Of a DNA stretch of 64,000 nucleotides, positions 33,445 to 44,358 are shown piece after piece (positions within the stretch are counted from its first letter, which is position 1; each line of letters opens with the position of its first letter). This stretch comes from an uncultured Bacillota bacterium (GTDB lineage Bacteria; Bacillota_I; Bacilli_A; RFN20; CAG-826): positions 38,425 through 102,424 of the forward strand of contig CASFDV010000004.1 of assembly GCA_949293555.1 (NCBI GenBank), in the 5' to 3' direction. The position numbers were made by a program, and so were the translations under genes. The notes beneath the pieces are model-generated. The model was given only the letters and a program-made list of their open reading frames with translations. It made no database searches and was not told the DNA's origin.

Positions 33445-35907
33445 ATGAGCAAACAAACAAGAATGGCGACCTCCCTTCGTGGCGGGAGCGAGCTGGAGAA
33501 GGCGAACCGCCTCCTTTCAAGACGAGCCGCGGAATCCGGAATGGTACTTCTGAGGAACGAAGGCGTTCTTCCCTTGGAGAAGCCTTGCCCCGTCGCGCTT
33601 TTCGGCGGGGGCGCGAGGCACATGACCAAGGGAGGCACCGGAAGCGGGGAAGTGAACAACCGCGGGACCGTGATGCCGGAGGACGGCCTTCTGGCCAACG
33701 GCTTCGCCATCCTCACGAGGCGCTGGCTCGATCGGCTCGATGCCGGGCTCAAGGACTCCCGGAAGGAATATGTCCGCGAAATCAGGGCCAAGACGCGGAA
33801 AATTCCCGCCTGGGACTCGAGGTCTTTCTTCCCTGCCTTCGACTCCGTCGCCGAACGGACGCCTGACCTACCGCTCATCCAGGAAGGCGACCTCCACCTC
33901 GACAAGACGGATGTAGGGATCCTCGTCATCACCCGCCAGGCGGGCGAGGGACGGGACAGGAAGAACGTCCCCGGGGACTGGACCCTGACAGAGAGGGAAC
34001 TGGAAGCCGCCCGGGTCGTCAGCTATTGCTATAAGCGGTCCATCCTTGTCATCAACTCCGGTTCGCCGATCGATTGCTCCTTCCTCGAGGAATGCCCGTT
34101 CAAGGCGATCATCTACATGGGGCAGCCGGGCGAGGAAGGCGGGAACGCGCTTGCCGAGCTCCTCCTTGGGAAGGCGGCCTTCTCCGGCAAGCTCGCCTGC
34201 AGCTGGCCGGAGAGGCTCGAGGACCTGCCCTCGACCCCCGAGTACGTGAAGGAGGCCGGCGAACGTCCCGAGATCCTTTATCCAGAGGGAATCTTCGTCG
34301 GCTACCGCTTCCATGATGCTTCTGGCGTCCCGGCCCTCTTCCCGTTCGGATATGGGCTTTCCTACACGAGCTTCTCGTGGGGCGAGCCTAGGACGGAGCT
34401 TCGTGGAGGGGAAGTCACCTTCACCTGTAAGGTCCGGAACACAGGCGCGAGGAAGGGCGCCGAGATCCTTCAGCTCTATGTCGGCTATCCCGCGGGCGAT
34501 CTTCCCCGCGAAGAGAAAGCCTTGATTGGTTTCGCGCGCTCGCCTGAGCTTGCCCCAGGAGAAGAGGCCGTCCTCACGATTGGCTTCCCGATCCAGGCGG
34601 TCGCCCTTTATCGCGAGGAAGACGCCTCGTGGGTGATTCCCGCGGGGGAGTACGCGATCCTCGTGGGCGAGTCTTCTGTCGACTTCCGTCCTGTCGCCGC
34701 CATCCGGATCGCCGCGGAGAAAGTCGTGGAAAGATGCCATAACGTCTCCAATCCCGGAAGGAAGGTCACCGAATACGTTCCCCCTAGGAAGGAATCCTCC
34801 TGGGATATGGCGGGCATTCCTTCTGTCGAGATGGACCTCTCCTCGGTCAAGACAATCGAGCACCGCTACGGGAACGAGGAATCGCCGGATCCCGCCGTCG
34901 CGGGGCTTGGGTACGAAGAACTCGCCACGGGGCTGACCGGGACTTACCAGTTCCTTCTTTCCGAGACGAGGGAGACGACTCCCGGGGCCGCTGGCCGGAC
35001 GAGGCTCGGCGACATATTCGGCGAGAGGGAGGAGGACGTCGTCATGGCGGACGGCCCCGCAGGGGTGCGCCTTGCCAACACCTATCGCTGGAAGAAGGGC
35101 AAGTACCCGAAGGAAAGGAACGCCTACTCAGAGAAGGTGCTGATCGCCAAGCCATATCTTCGCCCAGTGAACTTCTTCATGAGCCTATCCCTCATGCCCA
35201 AGAGGCATTGCTGGTGCACCGCCTTCCCCGCCGGAGTCATCCTCGCCCAAAGCTTCGACCTTTCCCTTCTAGAGGAAGTCGGGACTGCCGTCGCCAAGGA
35301 GATGGAGATGGCCGGGATCGACATCTGGCTCGCCCCGGGCATGAACATCCAGCGGAATCCCTTCTGCGGACGCAATTTCGAATATTTCAGCGAAGACCCG
35401 GTTTTGACGGGGAAATTGGCTGCTGCGATCACAAAAGGCGTCGCGAACATCCCTGGCAGGACCTGCACGCTGAAGCACTATGCCGCGAACAACAGGGAAG
35501 ACGGGCGCATGAAGTCCGACAGCGTCCTTGACGAACGCGTGCTGCGCGAGATCTACCTGAAGGCGTTCGGCATCGCGATCCATGAGGGCGCGGCGATCGC
35601 CGTCATGACCTCCTACAACAAGATCAATGGAACCTACGCCGGTTCGAGAAAGGACCTATGCGAGGACGTCCTCCGCTCGGAGTTCGGTTTCGACGGGTTC
35701 GTGATGAGCGACTGGGAATGCGTCGCCCCGGACCAGGCGGTCGCCTGGGAGCATGTCGAGGGCGGGACCGACCTCATCATGCCGGGGATGGACTACCCGC
35801 GCGACGAACTTATCCGGGGGCTTAAGGAAGGGAAGGCGGACGAGCCGAAGCTTCGCCTCGCATTGTCCCGCATCGTTCGGGCCTGCCGCAGGATCCGGGG
35901 ACGCTAG
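33445..35907 (+). CDS. Glycoside hydrolase family 3, domain-permuted (beta-glucosidase-like)
   Basis: Protein of 820 residues without a signal peptide. The GH3 domains are in swapped order. The alpha/beta sandwich domain comes first (residues 1-300), with the probable acid/base E168 in AGEGRDR. A fibronectin-III-like domain follows (about 310-420). The TIM-barrel domain comes last (about 470-815), with [30 protein letters not shown] and the nucleophile D756 in VMSDWE. This permuted layout is known from Ruminococcus albus and Butyrivibrio beta-glucosidases. Its stop overlaps the convergent araC stop within CTAG. It probably hydrolyses beta-glucosides in the cytoplasm. Confidence 0.9.
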   Translation: MSKQTRMATSLRGGSELEKANRLLSRRAAESGMVLLRNEGVLPLEKPCPVALFGGGARHMTKGGTGSGEVNNRGTVMPEDGLLANGFAILTRRWLDRLDAGLKDSRKEYVREIRAKTRKIPAWDSRSFFPAFDSVAERTPDLPLIQEGDLHLDKTDVGILVITRQAGEGRDRKNVPGDWTLTERELEAARVVSYCYKRSILVINSGSPIDCSFLEECPFKAIIYMGQPGEEGGNALAELLLGKAAFSGKLACSWPERLEDLPSTPEYVKEAGERPEILYPEGIFVGYRFHDASGVPALFPFGYGLSYTSFSWGEPRTELRGGEVTFTCKVRNTGARKGAEILQLYVGYPAGDLPREEKALIGFARSPELAPGEEAVLTIGFPIQAVALYREEDASWVIPAGEYAILVGESSVDFRPVAAIRIAAEKVVERCHNVSNPGRKVTEYVPPRKESSWDMAGIPSVEMDLSSVKTIEHRYGNEESPDPAVAGLGYEELATGLTGTYQFLLSETRETTPGAAGRTRLGDIFGEREEDVVMADGPAGVRLANTYRWKKGKYPKERNAYSEKVLIAKPYLRPVNFFMSLSLMPKRHCWCTAFPAGVILAQSFDLSLLEEVGTAVAKEMEMAGIDIWLAPGMNIQRNPFCGRNFEYFSEDPVLTGKLAAAITKGVANIPGRTCTLKHYAANNREDGRMKSDSVLDERVLREIYLKAFGIAIHEGAAIAVMTSYNKINGTYAGSRKDLCEDVLRSEFGFDGFVMSDWECVAPDQAVAWEHVEGGTDLIMPGMDYPRDELIRGLKEGKADEPKLRLALSRIVRACRRIRGR

Positions 35908-37079
35908 GTTCTCTTGGCCCGGTATGCGCTAGGGCTGATTCCTTCGAATGACTGGAACACCCTGGTGAAATGGCTTTGCGAGGAAAATCCTAGGTAAAGC
36001 GCGATCGAGGCTATCGGGCTGTCTGTCTTCTTGAGGAGATGCTCCGCCTCCCGCATCTTTTCCCTTTGGATGAAGGAGTGAAGCGAGGTTCCTGTTTCCT
36101 CGCGGAACTTGGTGGAAAGGTGGCTCCTGCTGAGGAAGAGGCTTTTCGCGACGTCTTCCGTTCGGATCGGCTCGCTTAGGTGGCTGAGCACGTAGGACCG
36201 GACCTGGAGGGCGAGCGTTCCGTCCACGCCGTCTTGTCTCAGGCGATGCACCCTGCCCGTGTAGTCGCGGATCATCGTGATGCTTAGGTTGGCGAGACTA
36301 CCGACGTCGGACGTCGTCTCGCACCGCTGGATGTAGGCATCGCTCAGGGCAAAGGCCTCCCTTCCGTCCATTCCTCCCTGTATGGCCGCGCGACACGCTA
36401 GGGTCGTCGTCACGATGAAGGTGTTCCGAAGCTGACGGACATGCTCCCTTGCCAGGATTCCGGAATTGACTGCCGGGGCATGCTGGACGAACCCCTCGAG
36501 CGCGTCCACGTCTCCGCGGCGGATTATGGTCATGACCTTCTCCTCCGTCGCCATGGAGTTGTTGAAGCTTTCCAAGGAAGGGGTCTCTGGCTCTGCTCGG
36601 GGAGGCTGGAAACCTTCATCTGCGCCGATGATGTCGGCCAAGGCGAGCTTCTCGTCGTTCAGGACGTAGTTCAGCATGAGGACCGACTGCACGATGCTCT
36701 GGAGAGGCATGGTAACCATCGACTTCATCGCTTCCATGAATTCCCCCACCTCGTCCTTCAGCACTCCGAGTCGGAAGGCCATTTCCTTGAGCCCCTGGTC
36801 GCCAAGCGGACATATGCGGGAAGGGCCGAACACAATCCTTGTTTCCTCGTGCCGCAGGACGACGTAGTAGTGGAAGTCGTCCGTGTAGTAGCTGCGGATG
36901 TTTCCTTCAAGCGAGAGCAGCTCTTCCTCGATTAGGTCAACGGGGTCCTTTGGGAGCCTTGCCAATGAGAAAGTGACCGCGCGGATGCCGTTCCTATAGA
37001 TCCTGACGGGGATGCCCATGAGATTCGCCATCGTTTCCGCGAGGTAAGGGATGTCGATCTTCTTTTGGCCGATTGTCAT
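35904..37079 (-). CDS. AraC-family transcriptional regulator
   Basis: Protein of 391 residues. A large N-terminal region (1-290) without a clear cupin signature includes a sensor-like start (YLAETMANLMGIPVRIYRNG). The C-terminal double helix-turn-helix is about residues 293-390 (EDVAKSLFLSRSHLSTKFREE, IASIALYLGFSSQSHFTRVF). The layout is that of Lachnospiraceae-type AraC regulators of glycoside loci. It is divergent from the rhamnoside operon. The start is ATG 37079; the frame to 37133 runs through the regulatory region. A cre-like site touches its start codon. Confidence 0.88.
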   Translation of the reverse strand: MTIGQKKIDIPYLAETMANLMGIPVRIYRNGIRAVTFSLARLPKDPVDLIEEELLSLEGNIRSYYTDDFHYYVVLRHEETRIVFGPSRICPLGDQGLKEMAFRLGVLKDEVGEFMEAMKSMVTMPLQSIVQSVLMLNYVLNDEKLALADIIGADEGFQPPRAEPETPSLESFNNSMATEEKVMTIIRRGDVDALEGFVQHAPAVNSGILAREHVRQLRNTFIVTTTLACRAAIQGGMDGREAFALSDAYIQRCETTSDVGSLANLSITMIRDYTGRVHRLRQDGVDGTLALQVRSYVLSHLSEPIRTEDVAKSLFLSRSHLSTKFREETGTSLHSFIQREKMREAEHLLKKTDSPIASIALYLGFSSQSHFTRVFQSFEGISPSAYRAKRT

Positions 37080-37157
37080 AGGAAAGCGCTTGCAAGACAA
37101 AACAAATATACGAATAACAAAACAAACCGACAAGAAACCGCTTTCTCAACTTTATAA
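37080..37157. promoter_or_regulatory. Divergent control region: cre-like site, direct repeats and GH3 promoter
   Basis: 37080-37094 (AGGAAAGCGCTTGCA) fits the CcpA cre consensus WTGNAANCGNWNNCW at all but one position. Two exact direct repeats, ACAAAACAAA, at 37097-37106 and 37117-37126 are 20 bp apart, the spacing of tandem AraC-family half-sites. TATAAA near 37152-37157 could be the -10 of the GH3 operon; no good -35 is present, as expected for an activator-dependent promoter. Confidence 0.6.
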
Positions 37158-37183
37158 ACTCACAAGCGAAGGAGAAGACACTG

Positions 37184-39613
37184 ATGGGAATGACGCCTGA
37201 GGAAATCCTTAAGGGCCTCACGCTTGAGGAGAAGATCGCCCTCGTCGCAGGGACGGAGTTCATGCATACGAACCCAATCCCAAGGGTAGGAATTGAAAGG
37301 ATCCATATGTCCGACGGACCTCACGGTCTTCGCGTCCAGACGGAAGGCGGCGACAACGGAGTGACCGCGTCTCTTCCCGCCACGTCCTTCCCGACGGCGA
37401 GCGCCATCGCTTCGACGTGGGATCCTGAACTTGCCTACGAGGTCGGGCAGGCGATCTCGCGCGAAGCCCATCATTACGACATCAATGTCGTCCTTGGCCC
37501 TGGGGCGAATATCAAGCGCAGCCCTACCGGAGGAAGGAACTTCGAATACTTCAGCGAGGACCCGCTTTTGTCCGGGACAATGGCAGGCGCTGAGATCCGT
37601 GGCATTCAAAGCGGCGGGGTCGGAGCCTGCATGAAGCACTTCGCCCTCAATAACTGCGAGGATTTCCGAAACAACGGGAACAGCATCGTCGATGAACGCG
37701 CGATGAGGGAAATCTACCTCAAATCCTTTGAAATAGCGGTGAAGGACGGCAGGCCGTCCTCCCTGATGTGCGCCTACAACCAGGTCAACGGAGTGTTCTG
37801 CAGCGAGAACGCGTTCCTCCTCACGGAGGTGCTCCGGGAAGACTGGGGCTTCGATGGGCTTGTGATGACCGACTGGGGCGCGATGCATTCCCGTGCAAAG
37901 GCGATAGAGGCAGGGCTCGACCTTGAGATGCCGGGTGACACCCCTGTCCTCAGGAAGGAACTATGGGACGCGATCAAAAACGGGACCCTAAGCGAAGAGG
38001 CGCTCGACAAGTGTGCCCTGAGGGTCCTGAACCTTCGTGATGGCTTCGATAAGGATTACGAGGACGACTGCGACTTCTCCCGTAATCATGAAATAGCATG
38101 CAAGGTGGCGACCGAGGGAGCGGTGCTCCTGAAAAACGATGGCGTTTTGCCTCTTAAGAATGGCCAGAGCGTGCTGGTCGTGGGCGAGCTTTTCTCGAAA
38201 ATGCGCTACCAGGGATCGGGTTCCTCGATGATCACCCCGACAAAGATCGTGACCCCGGAGGAAGCCTTCAAGGCATCTGGCGTTTCCTATCGGTTCGTTC
38301 CTGGGTACTGCGCAACCTCAGAAGAGCCAAATGAAGCCCTTGCGGAAAAGGCTTTGTCCGAGGTTCGGGATGGAGAGACGGTCCTTTGCTTCGCCGGCCT
38401 CATCGATTCCTCCGAAACGGAAGGAAAGGATAGGGAGGACATGTTCCTTCCGGAGAACCAACTTGCTTTGATCGAGGGACTTCTTAAAAAGAACGCCTCC
38501 ATTGTCCTCGTGCTCTTCGGAGGTTCTTCCGTAGAGCTCCCCTGGGAGGACAAGCTTTCCGCGGTTCTCCTCATGAACCTGCCTGGACAGGCGGGAGGCG
38601 AGGCTGTTCGAAAACTCCTATTTGGGGAAGCCAACCCTTCTGGGAGACTTTCGGAGACGTGGAGGAAGAGGTACGCGGATACGATGTACTTCTCGAGCTT
38701 TTCCAAAGAAAGACGCGAGATCTACAAGGAAAGCGTCTTCGTTGGCTATCGAAATCCAAATTCATCAAACGTCCGCCATCCCTTTGGCTTCGGTCTTTCC
38801 TACACCACCTACGAATGGGAAGGCATGGAACTTATGGAGAGCCAGGACTCCATTTCGGTAAAAACGACCGTCACCAACAAAGGCGCCTTTGCAGGGAAGG
38901 ACGTGGTCCAGCTTTATTGCTCCTGCCCGGGGAAGATTGTGTTTCGACCGAAGGCAGAGCTTGTCGCCTTCTCAAAGGTAGAGCTTGCGCCCGGAGAGTC
39001 GAAAGACGTTGTTCTTTCCTTTAAGAAAGACTCTTTGCGCTACTGGAACGTCAGGACCAATGGCTGGGAGTATGAGGAGGGCGAATACCGTTTATCGCTT
39101 AGGAAGGACGCGCTGCACGAGACCGGCCTTGAATGCGCGTTCAGGTTGAAGGGGACCGTAGGGGAGGCGCCTTACGATAATTTGCGGATAGCCTCATATT
39201 TCTCTGATGACATCGAACATATCTCCGATGAGGAATTTTCTCTCCTTGGCGTAGAAATCCCTAAGCCGATCCCCGTCCTCCCTATCACGATCGACTCTAA
39301 GCTTTCCGATCTTAAGCACACGTTCATGGGCAGGATTCTTCGTTCCGCCGTCCTTGGCGTGGCCAAGAAGCAGCTCCATGCCGCCCGGAAGCTTCCGGAA
39401 GGGCCGGAACGGGACAACAAGGTCAAAGGGGCGCGCTTCCTCCACTGGGTTCTTGAGAACAACTCGCTCAATTCTATGAGCATGTGCGCAGGAACGCAGT
39501 TCCCCTTTAACTTCGCGCTCGGCTTCGTCGAGCTCAGCAACGGGAACCTAATCAAGGGGGCCCGCCAGTTCCTAAGGAAAATCGAAGCCCCGAGGCTTCC
39601 GAAGGAGGATTAA
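37184..39613 (+). CDS. Glycoside hydrolase family 3 (normal domain order)
   Basis: Protein of 809 residues without a signal peptide. The TIM barrel comes first ([32 protein letters not shown], nucleophile D230 in VMTDWGAMH). The alpha/beta sandwich follows, with EGKDRED carrying the likely acid/base Glu. A fibronectin-III domain is next (to about 660). The last 135 residues are a helical extension of unknown role. Probably a cytoplasmic beta-glucosidase. It is the first gene of a run with the permease, GH78 and rhaBAD. Its stop overlaps the permease start (TAATG). Confidence 0.92.
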   Translation: MGMTPEEILKGLTLEEKIALVAGTEFMHTNPIPRVGIERIHMSDGPHGLRVQTEGGDNGVTASLPATSFPTASAIASTWDPELAYEVGQAISREAHHYDINVVLGPGANIKRSPTGGRNFEYFSEDPLLSGTMAGAEIRGIQSGGVGACMKHFALNNCEDFRNNGNSIVDERAMREIYLKSFEIAVKDGRPSSLMCAYNQVNGVFCSENAFLLTEVLREDWGFDGLVMTDWGAMHSRAKAIEAGLDLEMPGDTPVLRKELWDAIKNGTLSEEALDKCALRVLNLRDGFDKDYEDDCDFSRNHEIACKVATEGAVLLKNDGVLPLKNGQSVLVVGELFSKMRYQGSGSSMITPTKIVTPEEAFKASGVSYRFVPGYCATSEEPNEALAEKALSEVRDGETVLCFAGLIDSSETEGKDREDMFLPENQLALIEGLLKKNASIVLVLFGGSSVELPWEDKLSAVLLMNLPGQAGGEAVRKLLFGEANPSGRLSETWRKRYADTMYFSSFSKERREIYKESVFVGYRNPNSSNVRHPFGFGLSYTTYEWEGMELMESQDSISVKTTVTNKGAFAGKDVVQLYCSCPGKIVFRPKAELVAFSKVELAPGESKDVVLSFKKDSLRYWNVRTNGWEYEEGEYRLSLRKDALHETGLECAFRLKGTVGEAPYDNLRIASYFSDDIEHISDEEFSLLGVEIPKPIPVLPITIDSKLSDLKHTFMGRILRSAVLGVAKKQLHAARKLPEGPERDNKVKGARFLHWVLENNSLNSMSMCAGTQFPFNFALGFVELSNGNLIKGARQFLRKIEAPRLPKED

Positions 39614-41799
39614 TGATGGCAGGGAGAAGTCTTGCTCTGGCCGGGAGGGCCTGGAATTCCCGTGTCCGGTCCCAGAACGTCACGAACAAAGAGAAGTGGC
39701 TCGGCTACCTGGTCGGCCCATGCGCCCCCTTGCTCTTCAACGCGATGCTCGGGACCTACCTGAACATCTTCTATACGGACGTCCTGGGGCTTGGGGGAGT
39801 GTGGGGCGGCCTTTTCCTCGTCATCTTCCCGATCCTTTCCAAGATCATCGACGCGGCGACGAACGTCCTTATGGGATGGATCATCGACCGGACGAAGACG
39901 AAGCAGGGGAAGGCAAGGCCGTGGCTACTGCTTTCGGCGCCCTTGATGGCGATCACCGGAATCCTTCTGTTCACGGTCCCCACCGGGAACGAGGTCGTGC
40001 AGATCGTCTGGGTGATGATCTCCTACAACCTCTTCTACAGCCTGTCCTACACCATCTACAACATGTCCCATAACCTGATGGTGCCCCTTTCCACGAGGAA
40101 CAGCGCCCAGCGCGGCGTCCTCGCGGTCTTCAACAACGTCAGCACCATCATGATGACGGGCATCGTCGTCGCCCTCATCGTCCCGATGGCCATCTACCCG
40201 ATCATGGGGACGAGCCAGGGGATGTGGATCCTCGTGATGTCGATCCTCTCGATCGTCATTCTTCCCCTTACCTTCCTCGAGTACTACTACACGAAGGAGC
40301 GCGTCACCCTCGAGCTGGCCCACGAAGAGGAGAACAAGGTCCCCTTCCGCCTTCAGCTGAAGGCCGTCTTCACCGACAAGTACATGCTCATCCTTCTTGG
40401 CTATTTCCTCCTGAACACCATCACCACCCAGCTGAAGAACCTCGCCCTCCCCTACTACTGCAACTATGTCCTCGGAACCTACTCCGACGGTGTCACCCAG
40501 ATGCTCGTCAGCGTCCTGGGCGGGATTCCCATGGGCATCGGCATCTTCGCCGTCTGGCCCATCGCCAAGAAGATCGGGAAGATGCAGGCCACGTCGATCG
40601 GCTTCCTCATCATGGCCCTCGGGAGCGCCGTCTGCTGGCTCGCCCCCACCAACATGTACGTCGTCCTCGTCGGCCAGTTCATAAAGAACATCGGCTCCCT
40701 CCCCGCCTCCTATGTCTTCATGGCCCTTTTCGCGGATACCCTCGACCACATGGAATGGAAGAACGGCTTTCGTTCCGACGGGCTCGCGATGTCCATCTAC
40801 TCGGTCATCCTTACTGCCGCGAACGGAGTCGTCACCGGCATCTTCAACGGCGGGATCGCCGCTGGGGGATACGTCGCCCCGGAGACCGTCGCCTCCGAGC
40901 CTCTCTTCGTCGAAGGTCTCATGCAGAAGGTCATCACGAATGTCGACGGCACCTTCTCCATCATCTACAACCAGCCGCAGAACATTTACGACCTCTTCAC
41001 CTTCTTCTTCGTGGGCCTTGAGGCCATCGCGGGCCTCCTCTACGCATTCATGCTCACCTTCGTGACCGTGGAGAAGACGGTCGGGAAGAAGCAGCTCATG
41101 ATCCGTTTCCGCCAGAAGGAGGCCGCCCTTTCCCGTGGCGAGGAATGGATCGAGCCCGAGATCAGGGCGGAGGCGGAGCAGAAGGAGCAGGACGAGCTCG
41201 CCGAGAAGGCCTTCCGCGAAGAGCTTCGCGAGCGTTGCAAGGCCAAGGGCCTCGACTACGAGTCGGAGCTGGCCAAGCATGTCGCGCAGGTCGAGGAGAA
41301 GGAGAGGAAGCGCCTCGAGTCAGAGAAGAACGCCAAGGAAAAGGCTGCCCGGAAGGAAGAGCGCAGGAAGGCCCGCCTTGTGGAGAAGCTTGCCGCGATG
41401 ACTCCCGAGGAACGCGAGAAGCGCGAGCTCCGCGCGAGAAGGAAAGCCATCCAGGAAGCCGGAAGCTGGGCTATCGAGCGCGCCAAGGGCGAGATCGTCT
41501 ACGAACGCCGCCATGGCGAGCTTCACATCCTCGCGGGCGCCTACAAGGCGCTTGAGGAATGGCGCGCCCAGCAGAAGGAACTCAGGGCCCGCGCCAAGGC
41601 GGAGCCCGCCCTGGCTCCTGCCCTCAAGGCGGAAGGGATCCTCCTCTCGCTCGAGGGGAGGGATGGCATTTCCAAGGCAAGGAAAGAGGCCCGCGCGCTC
41701 GTCGAGAGCCGCAAAGGCGATCGGTGGGAGCCTCTCGCCAAAGCCTACTTCGCCGAAAGCGTCGCCGATCTAGGCCTCCCCGAACCCAAGGACGAATAG
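39613..41799 (+). CDS. GPH-family (MFS) glycoside permease with long charged C-terminal extension
   Basis: Protein of 728 residues. Residues about 28-490 form the twelve-segment glycoside-pentoside-hexuronide:cation symporter ([61 protein letters not shown]). Residues about 490-728 are a cytoplasmic tail that is very rich in Glu, Arg, Lys and Ala and predicted helical or coiled-coil. GPH permeases are usually about 450-500 residues, so the tail is unusual. Probable importer of rhamnosyl-glucosides for the cytoplasmic hydrolases. AGGAGG is 5 nt before the ATG. Confidence 0.9.
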   Translation: MMAGRSLALAGRAWNSRVRSQNVTNKEKWLGYLVGPCAPLLFNAMLGTYLNIFYTDVLGLGGVWGGLFLVIFPILSKIIDAATNVLMGWIIDRTKTKQGKARPWLLLSAPLMAITGILLFTVPTGNEVVQIVWVMISYNLFYSLSYTIYNMSHNLMVPLSTRNSAQRGVLAVFNNVSTIMMTGIVVALIVPMAIYPIMGTSQGMWILVMSILSIVILPLTFLEYYYTKERVTLELAHEEENKVPFRLQLKAVFTDKYMLILLGYFLLNTITTQLKNLALPYYCNYVLGTYSDGVTQMLVSVLGGIPMGIGIFAVWPIAKKIGKMQATSIGFLIMALGSAVCWLAPTNMYVVLVGQFIKNIGSLPASYVFMALFADTLDHMEWKNGFRSDGLAMSIYSVILTAANGVVTGIFNGGIAAGGYVAPETVASEPLFVEGLMQKVITNVDGTFSIIYNQPQNIYDLFTFFFVGLEAIAGLLYAFMLTFVTVEKTVGKKQLMIRFRQKEAALSRGEEWIEPEIRAEAEQKEQDELAEKAFREELRERCKAKGLDYESELAKHVAQVEEKERKRLESEKNAKEKAARKEERRKARLVEKLAAMTPEEREKRELRARRKAIQEAGSWAIERAKGEIVYERRHGELHILAGAYKALEEWRAQQKELRARAKAEPALAPALKAEGILLSLEGRDGISKARKEARALVESRKGDRWEPLAKAYFAESVADLGLPEPKDE

Positions 41800-41808
41800 G
41801 AGGAACCT

Positions 41809-44358
41809 ATGAAGGCGATCAACTTGCTTGCGGAGGCTCTCCGCGACCCCCTCGGGCTTGGGGAGAGGCGCCCTCGCCTTTCTTGGAACGCCGAAGGGGG
41901 CGTGCGCCAGGAAGGCTACAGGGTCCTCGTCGCAAAGAACGGGGTACCATGGATCGACACGGGGAAGACTCTCTCCTCGTCGATGCACTACGACGTCCCG
42001 GAGCCCCTTTCCTCCCGGGACGCCCTTACATGGAAGGTCTTCCTTTACGAGGAGGGAAAGGAAGGCCCTTCCTCCGATGAGGCGAGGCTCGAGATTGCGC
42101 TCCTCGATGAAGAAGACTTCAAGGCTTCCTGGATTCGAGGCGACTACCGGCCGAAGCGCAAGGAGCGGCGCCCCGTCGACTGCTTCCGCAGGAAGTTCTG
42201 GCTGAAAGATGTTCGGAAGGCCCGGCTCTATATCACCGCCTGCGGGCTTTTCGAAGCATGGATCAACGGGAAGCGAGTGGGGGACGAGGTTCTCTCGCCC
42301 GGCCATACCGACTACCGGAAGAGGATCCATTTGTCCACCTTTGACGTGGGAGGGCTTCTGCAGGATGGCGAGAACGTCATCGAGGTGTTTCTTGCCGACG
42401 GCTGGTTCCGCGGTTCTTGCGGAGCCTGGGGCCTCAGGAACCAGTATGGGAAGGTCACCCGTCTTTTCGCGCAGCTTGAGATCGAGACTTCGGAAGGGAA
42501 GAAGTCCGTCCTGACGGACTCCTCTTGGGAATGGAGCGCTGACGGTCCCATCCGCTTCGCTGACAACAAGGACGGCGAGGTCGTGGACGCCAGGCTTTCC
42601 CCCACCTATTCCGGCAAGGCCGTGGAGACTTCTTGGAAGGTGATGCCTACGCCTTCTGACAACGTCCCCATCAGGGAAAAGCCTGCAATACCTTCTTCAA
42701 AAACCTGGAAATCTCCTTCTGGCAAGACTCTTGTCGACTTCGGCCAGAACATCGCCGGCTTCATTTCATTCAGAGGCACTATGAAAAAAGGCCAGGAACT
42801 CCATATCCTTGCCGGCGAGCTGATCGGCAATGACGGGGAGCTCACTCTCAAGAACATACAGTGCGCGACGAAGAAAAGGGCGACGCCGCTCCAGGAAGTC
42901 CATTACACCGCTAAGGAAGGCTTGAACGAGTTCAAGAACCGCTTCTCAATCTTTGGGTTCCAGTACATCGAGGTTACGGGGGATATCCCCGAGGATTTCT
43001 CCGTTTCCGCGGTGCCTGCCTCATCCGATTTCGAGGACACCCTGTCCTTCGAAAGCTCGAACCCGCTCCTCGACAAGTTCGTCGATGCCACGAGGTGGTC
43101 TGCAAGGAACAACGGGGCGGACGTTCCCACCGACTGCCCGACCAGGGAAAGGCATGGCTGGACCGGGGACTCCCAGCTTTTCTTCCGCACGGCCTCCTAC
43201 CTCTTCGACTACCGGACGTTCGCCAGGAAGCATTTGAGGGACGTCTACGACTGGCAGGAGAAGAACGGGCGGCTCCCGCAGATCGCTCCTGCCGGAGGGG
43301 TCGACTTCTATATGGACACGATGAACGGCGCTCCAGGCTGGGCCGATGCCGGCATCCTCATTCCTTGGAGGCACTACCTCCAGTACGGGGACGAAAGGAT
43401 CCTGAAGGAGTTCTACCCCGGGATGAAGCGCTACGCGGAATTCATCATCCGCAGGATGGGGAAGAAGACGCTTCTTTCCAAGCCGCTCCGCATTCCGCAC
43501 AAGGAGAGGAAGTACGCGATCAACTACGGGCAGGCCTATGGGGAGTGGGCCGAGCCCAAGGAAGTGCACGCGACCGTCTGGACGGACACGATCCTTCCCA
43601 AGCCCGAGGTCGCGACGGCCTATGCCTCGCTCATGATGGATCTCATGGGGAAGATCGCCTCCATCATGGGGGACGAAGAGGCGAAAGTCCGTTACGAGGC
43701 CTACCGCGACAAGTCCAAGGCGGCCTACCAGGCGATCCGGAAGCTTCCGGAGCATTCCCTCGACACCGATCGCCAGGCGCTCCTCGTCCGTCCGCTCATG
43801 CTCGGCCTTCTCGGTGAGGAGGAATCCGCGTATGCGAAGAAGCGCCTCGTCGAGGCGATGGAGCATTACCGCTGGAGGGTCGGCACAGGATTCCTATCCA
43901 CCCCGTTCATCCTCTACGTTCTTGAGGGCATTAATCCTGAATACGCCTATCGGGCGCTTGAGAACGAGGAAATGCCGGGCTGGCTCTTCATGGCCAAGGA
44001 GGGGGCGACCACAATCTGGGAGTCCTGGGAAGGCACCTCCGCCCAGGGCGGAATCGCAAGCCTCGACCATTACTCCAAAGGCGCTGTCCTCGAATGGGTC
44101 TTCTCCCGCATGTGCGGAGTAAGGGTCGCCGGGGAGAACCGTTTCCTCATCGCGCCTGTGCCGGGCGGACATTTCGAGCGCGCCTCCTTGTCCTACCGCT
44201 CCGTGTACGGGATCGTCCGCTCCTCCTGGAGAAAGGAGAAGGGGCGCTACTTCTATGAGGTCGAGGTTCCTGCCAACTGCGAGGCGACCTTCCGTTTCCC
44301 AAGCGGGCGAGAAAGCCGCCTCCTTGCAGGGAAGCACATCCTGGAGGAACGCGATTGA
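41809..44358 (+). CDS. Alpha-L-rhamnosidase (GH78)
   Basis: Releases terminal alpha-L-rhamnose, 849 residues, no signal peptide. The N-terminal beta domains (LSWNAEG, RLYITACGLFEAWINGKRVG, SPGHTDYRKRIHL) are typical of the family. The (alpha/alpha)6 barrel begins near residue 420 with the GH78 motif DCPTRERHGWTGDSQLFF, whose acidic residues bind substrate. Later segments ATTIWESWEG and SLDHYSKGAVLEW also match. It is followed by rhaB with a TTGA overlap. It would supply free rhamnose to rhaABD. Confidence 0.95.
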   Translation: MKAINLLAEALRDPLGLGERRPRLSWNAEGGVRQEGYRVLVAKNGVPWIDTGKTLSSSMHYDVPEPLSSRDALTWKVFLYEEGKEGPSSDEARLEIALLDEEDFKASWIRGDYRPKRKERRPVDCFRRKFWLKDVRKARLYITACGLFEAWINGKRVGDEVLSPGHTDYRKRIHLSTFDVGGLLQDGENVIEVFLADGWFRGSCGAWGLRNQYGKVTRLFAQLEIETSEGKKSVLTDSSWEWSADGPIRFADNKDGEVVDARLSPTYSGKAVETSWKVMPTPSDNVPIREKPAIPSSKTWKSPSGKTLVDFGQNIAGFISFRGTMKKGQELHILAGELIGNDGELTLKNIQCATKKRATPLQEVHYTAKEGLNEFKNRFSIFGFQYIEVTGDIPEDFSVSAVPASSDFEDTLSFESSNPLLDKFVDATRWSARNNGADVPTDCPTRERHGWTGDSQLFFRTASYLFDYRTFARKHLRDVYDWQEKNGRLPQIAPAGGVDFYMDTMNGAPGWADAGILIPWRHYLQYGDERILKEFYPGMKRYAEFIIRRMGKKTLLSKPLRIPHKERKYAINYGQAYGEWAEPKEVHATVWTDTILPKPEVATAYASLMMDLMGKIASIMGDEEAKVRYEAYRDKSKAAYQAIRKLPEHSLDTDRQALLVRPLMLGLLGEEESAYAKKRLVEAMEHYRWRVGTGFLSTPFILYVLEGINPEYAYRALENEEMPGWLFMAKEGATTIWESWEGTSAQGGIASLDHYSKGAVLEWVFSRMCGVRVAGENRFLIAPVPGGHFERASLSYRSVYGIVRSSWRKEKGRYFYEVEVPANCEATFRFPSGRESRLLAGKHILEERD

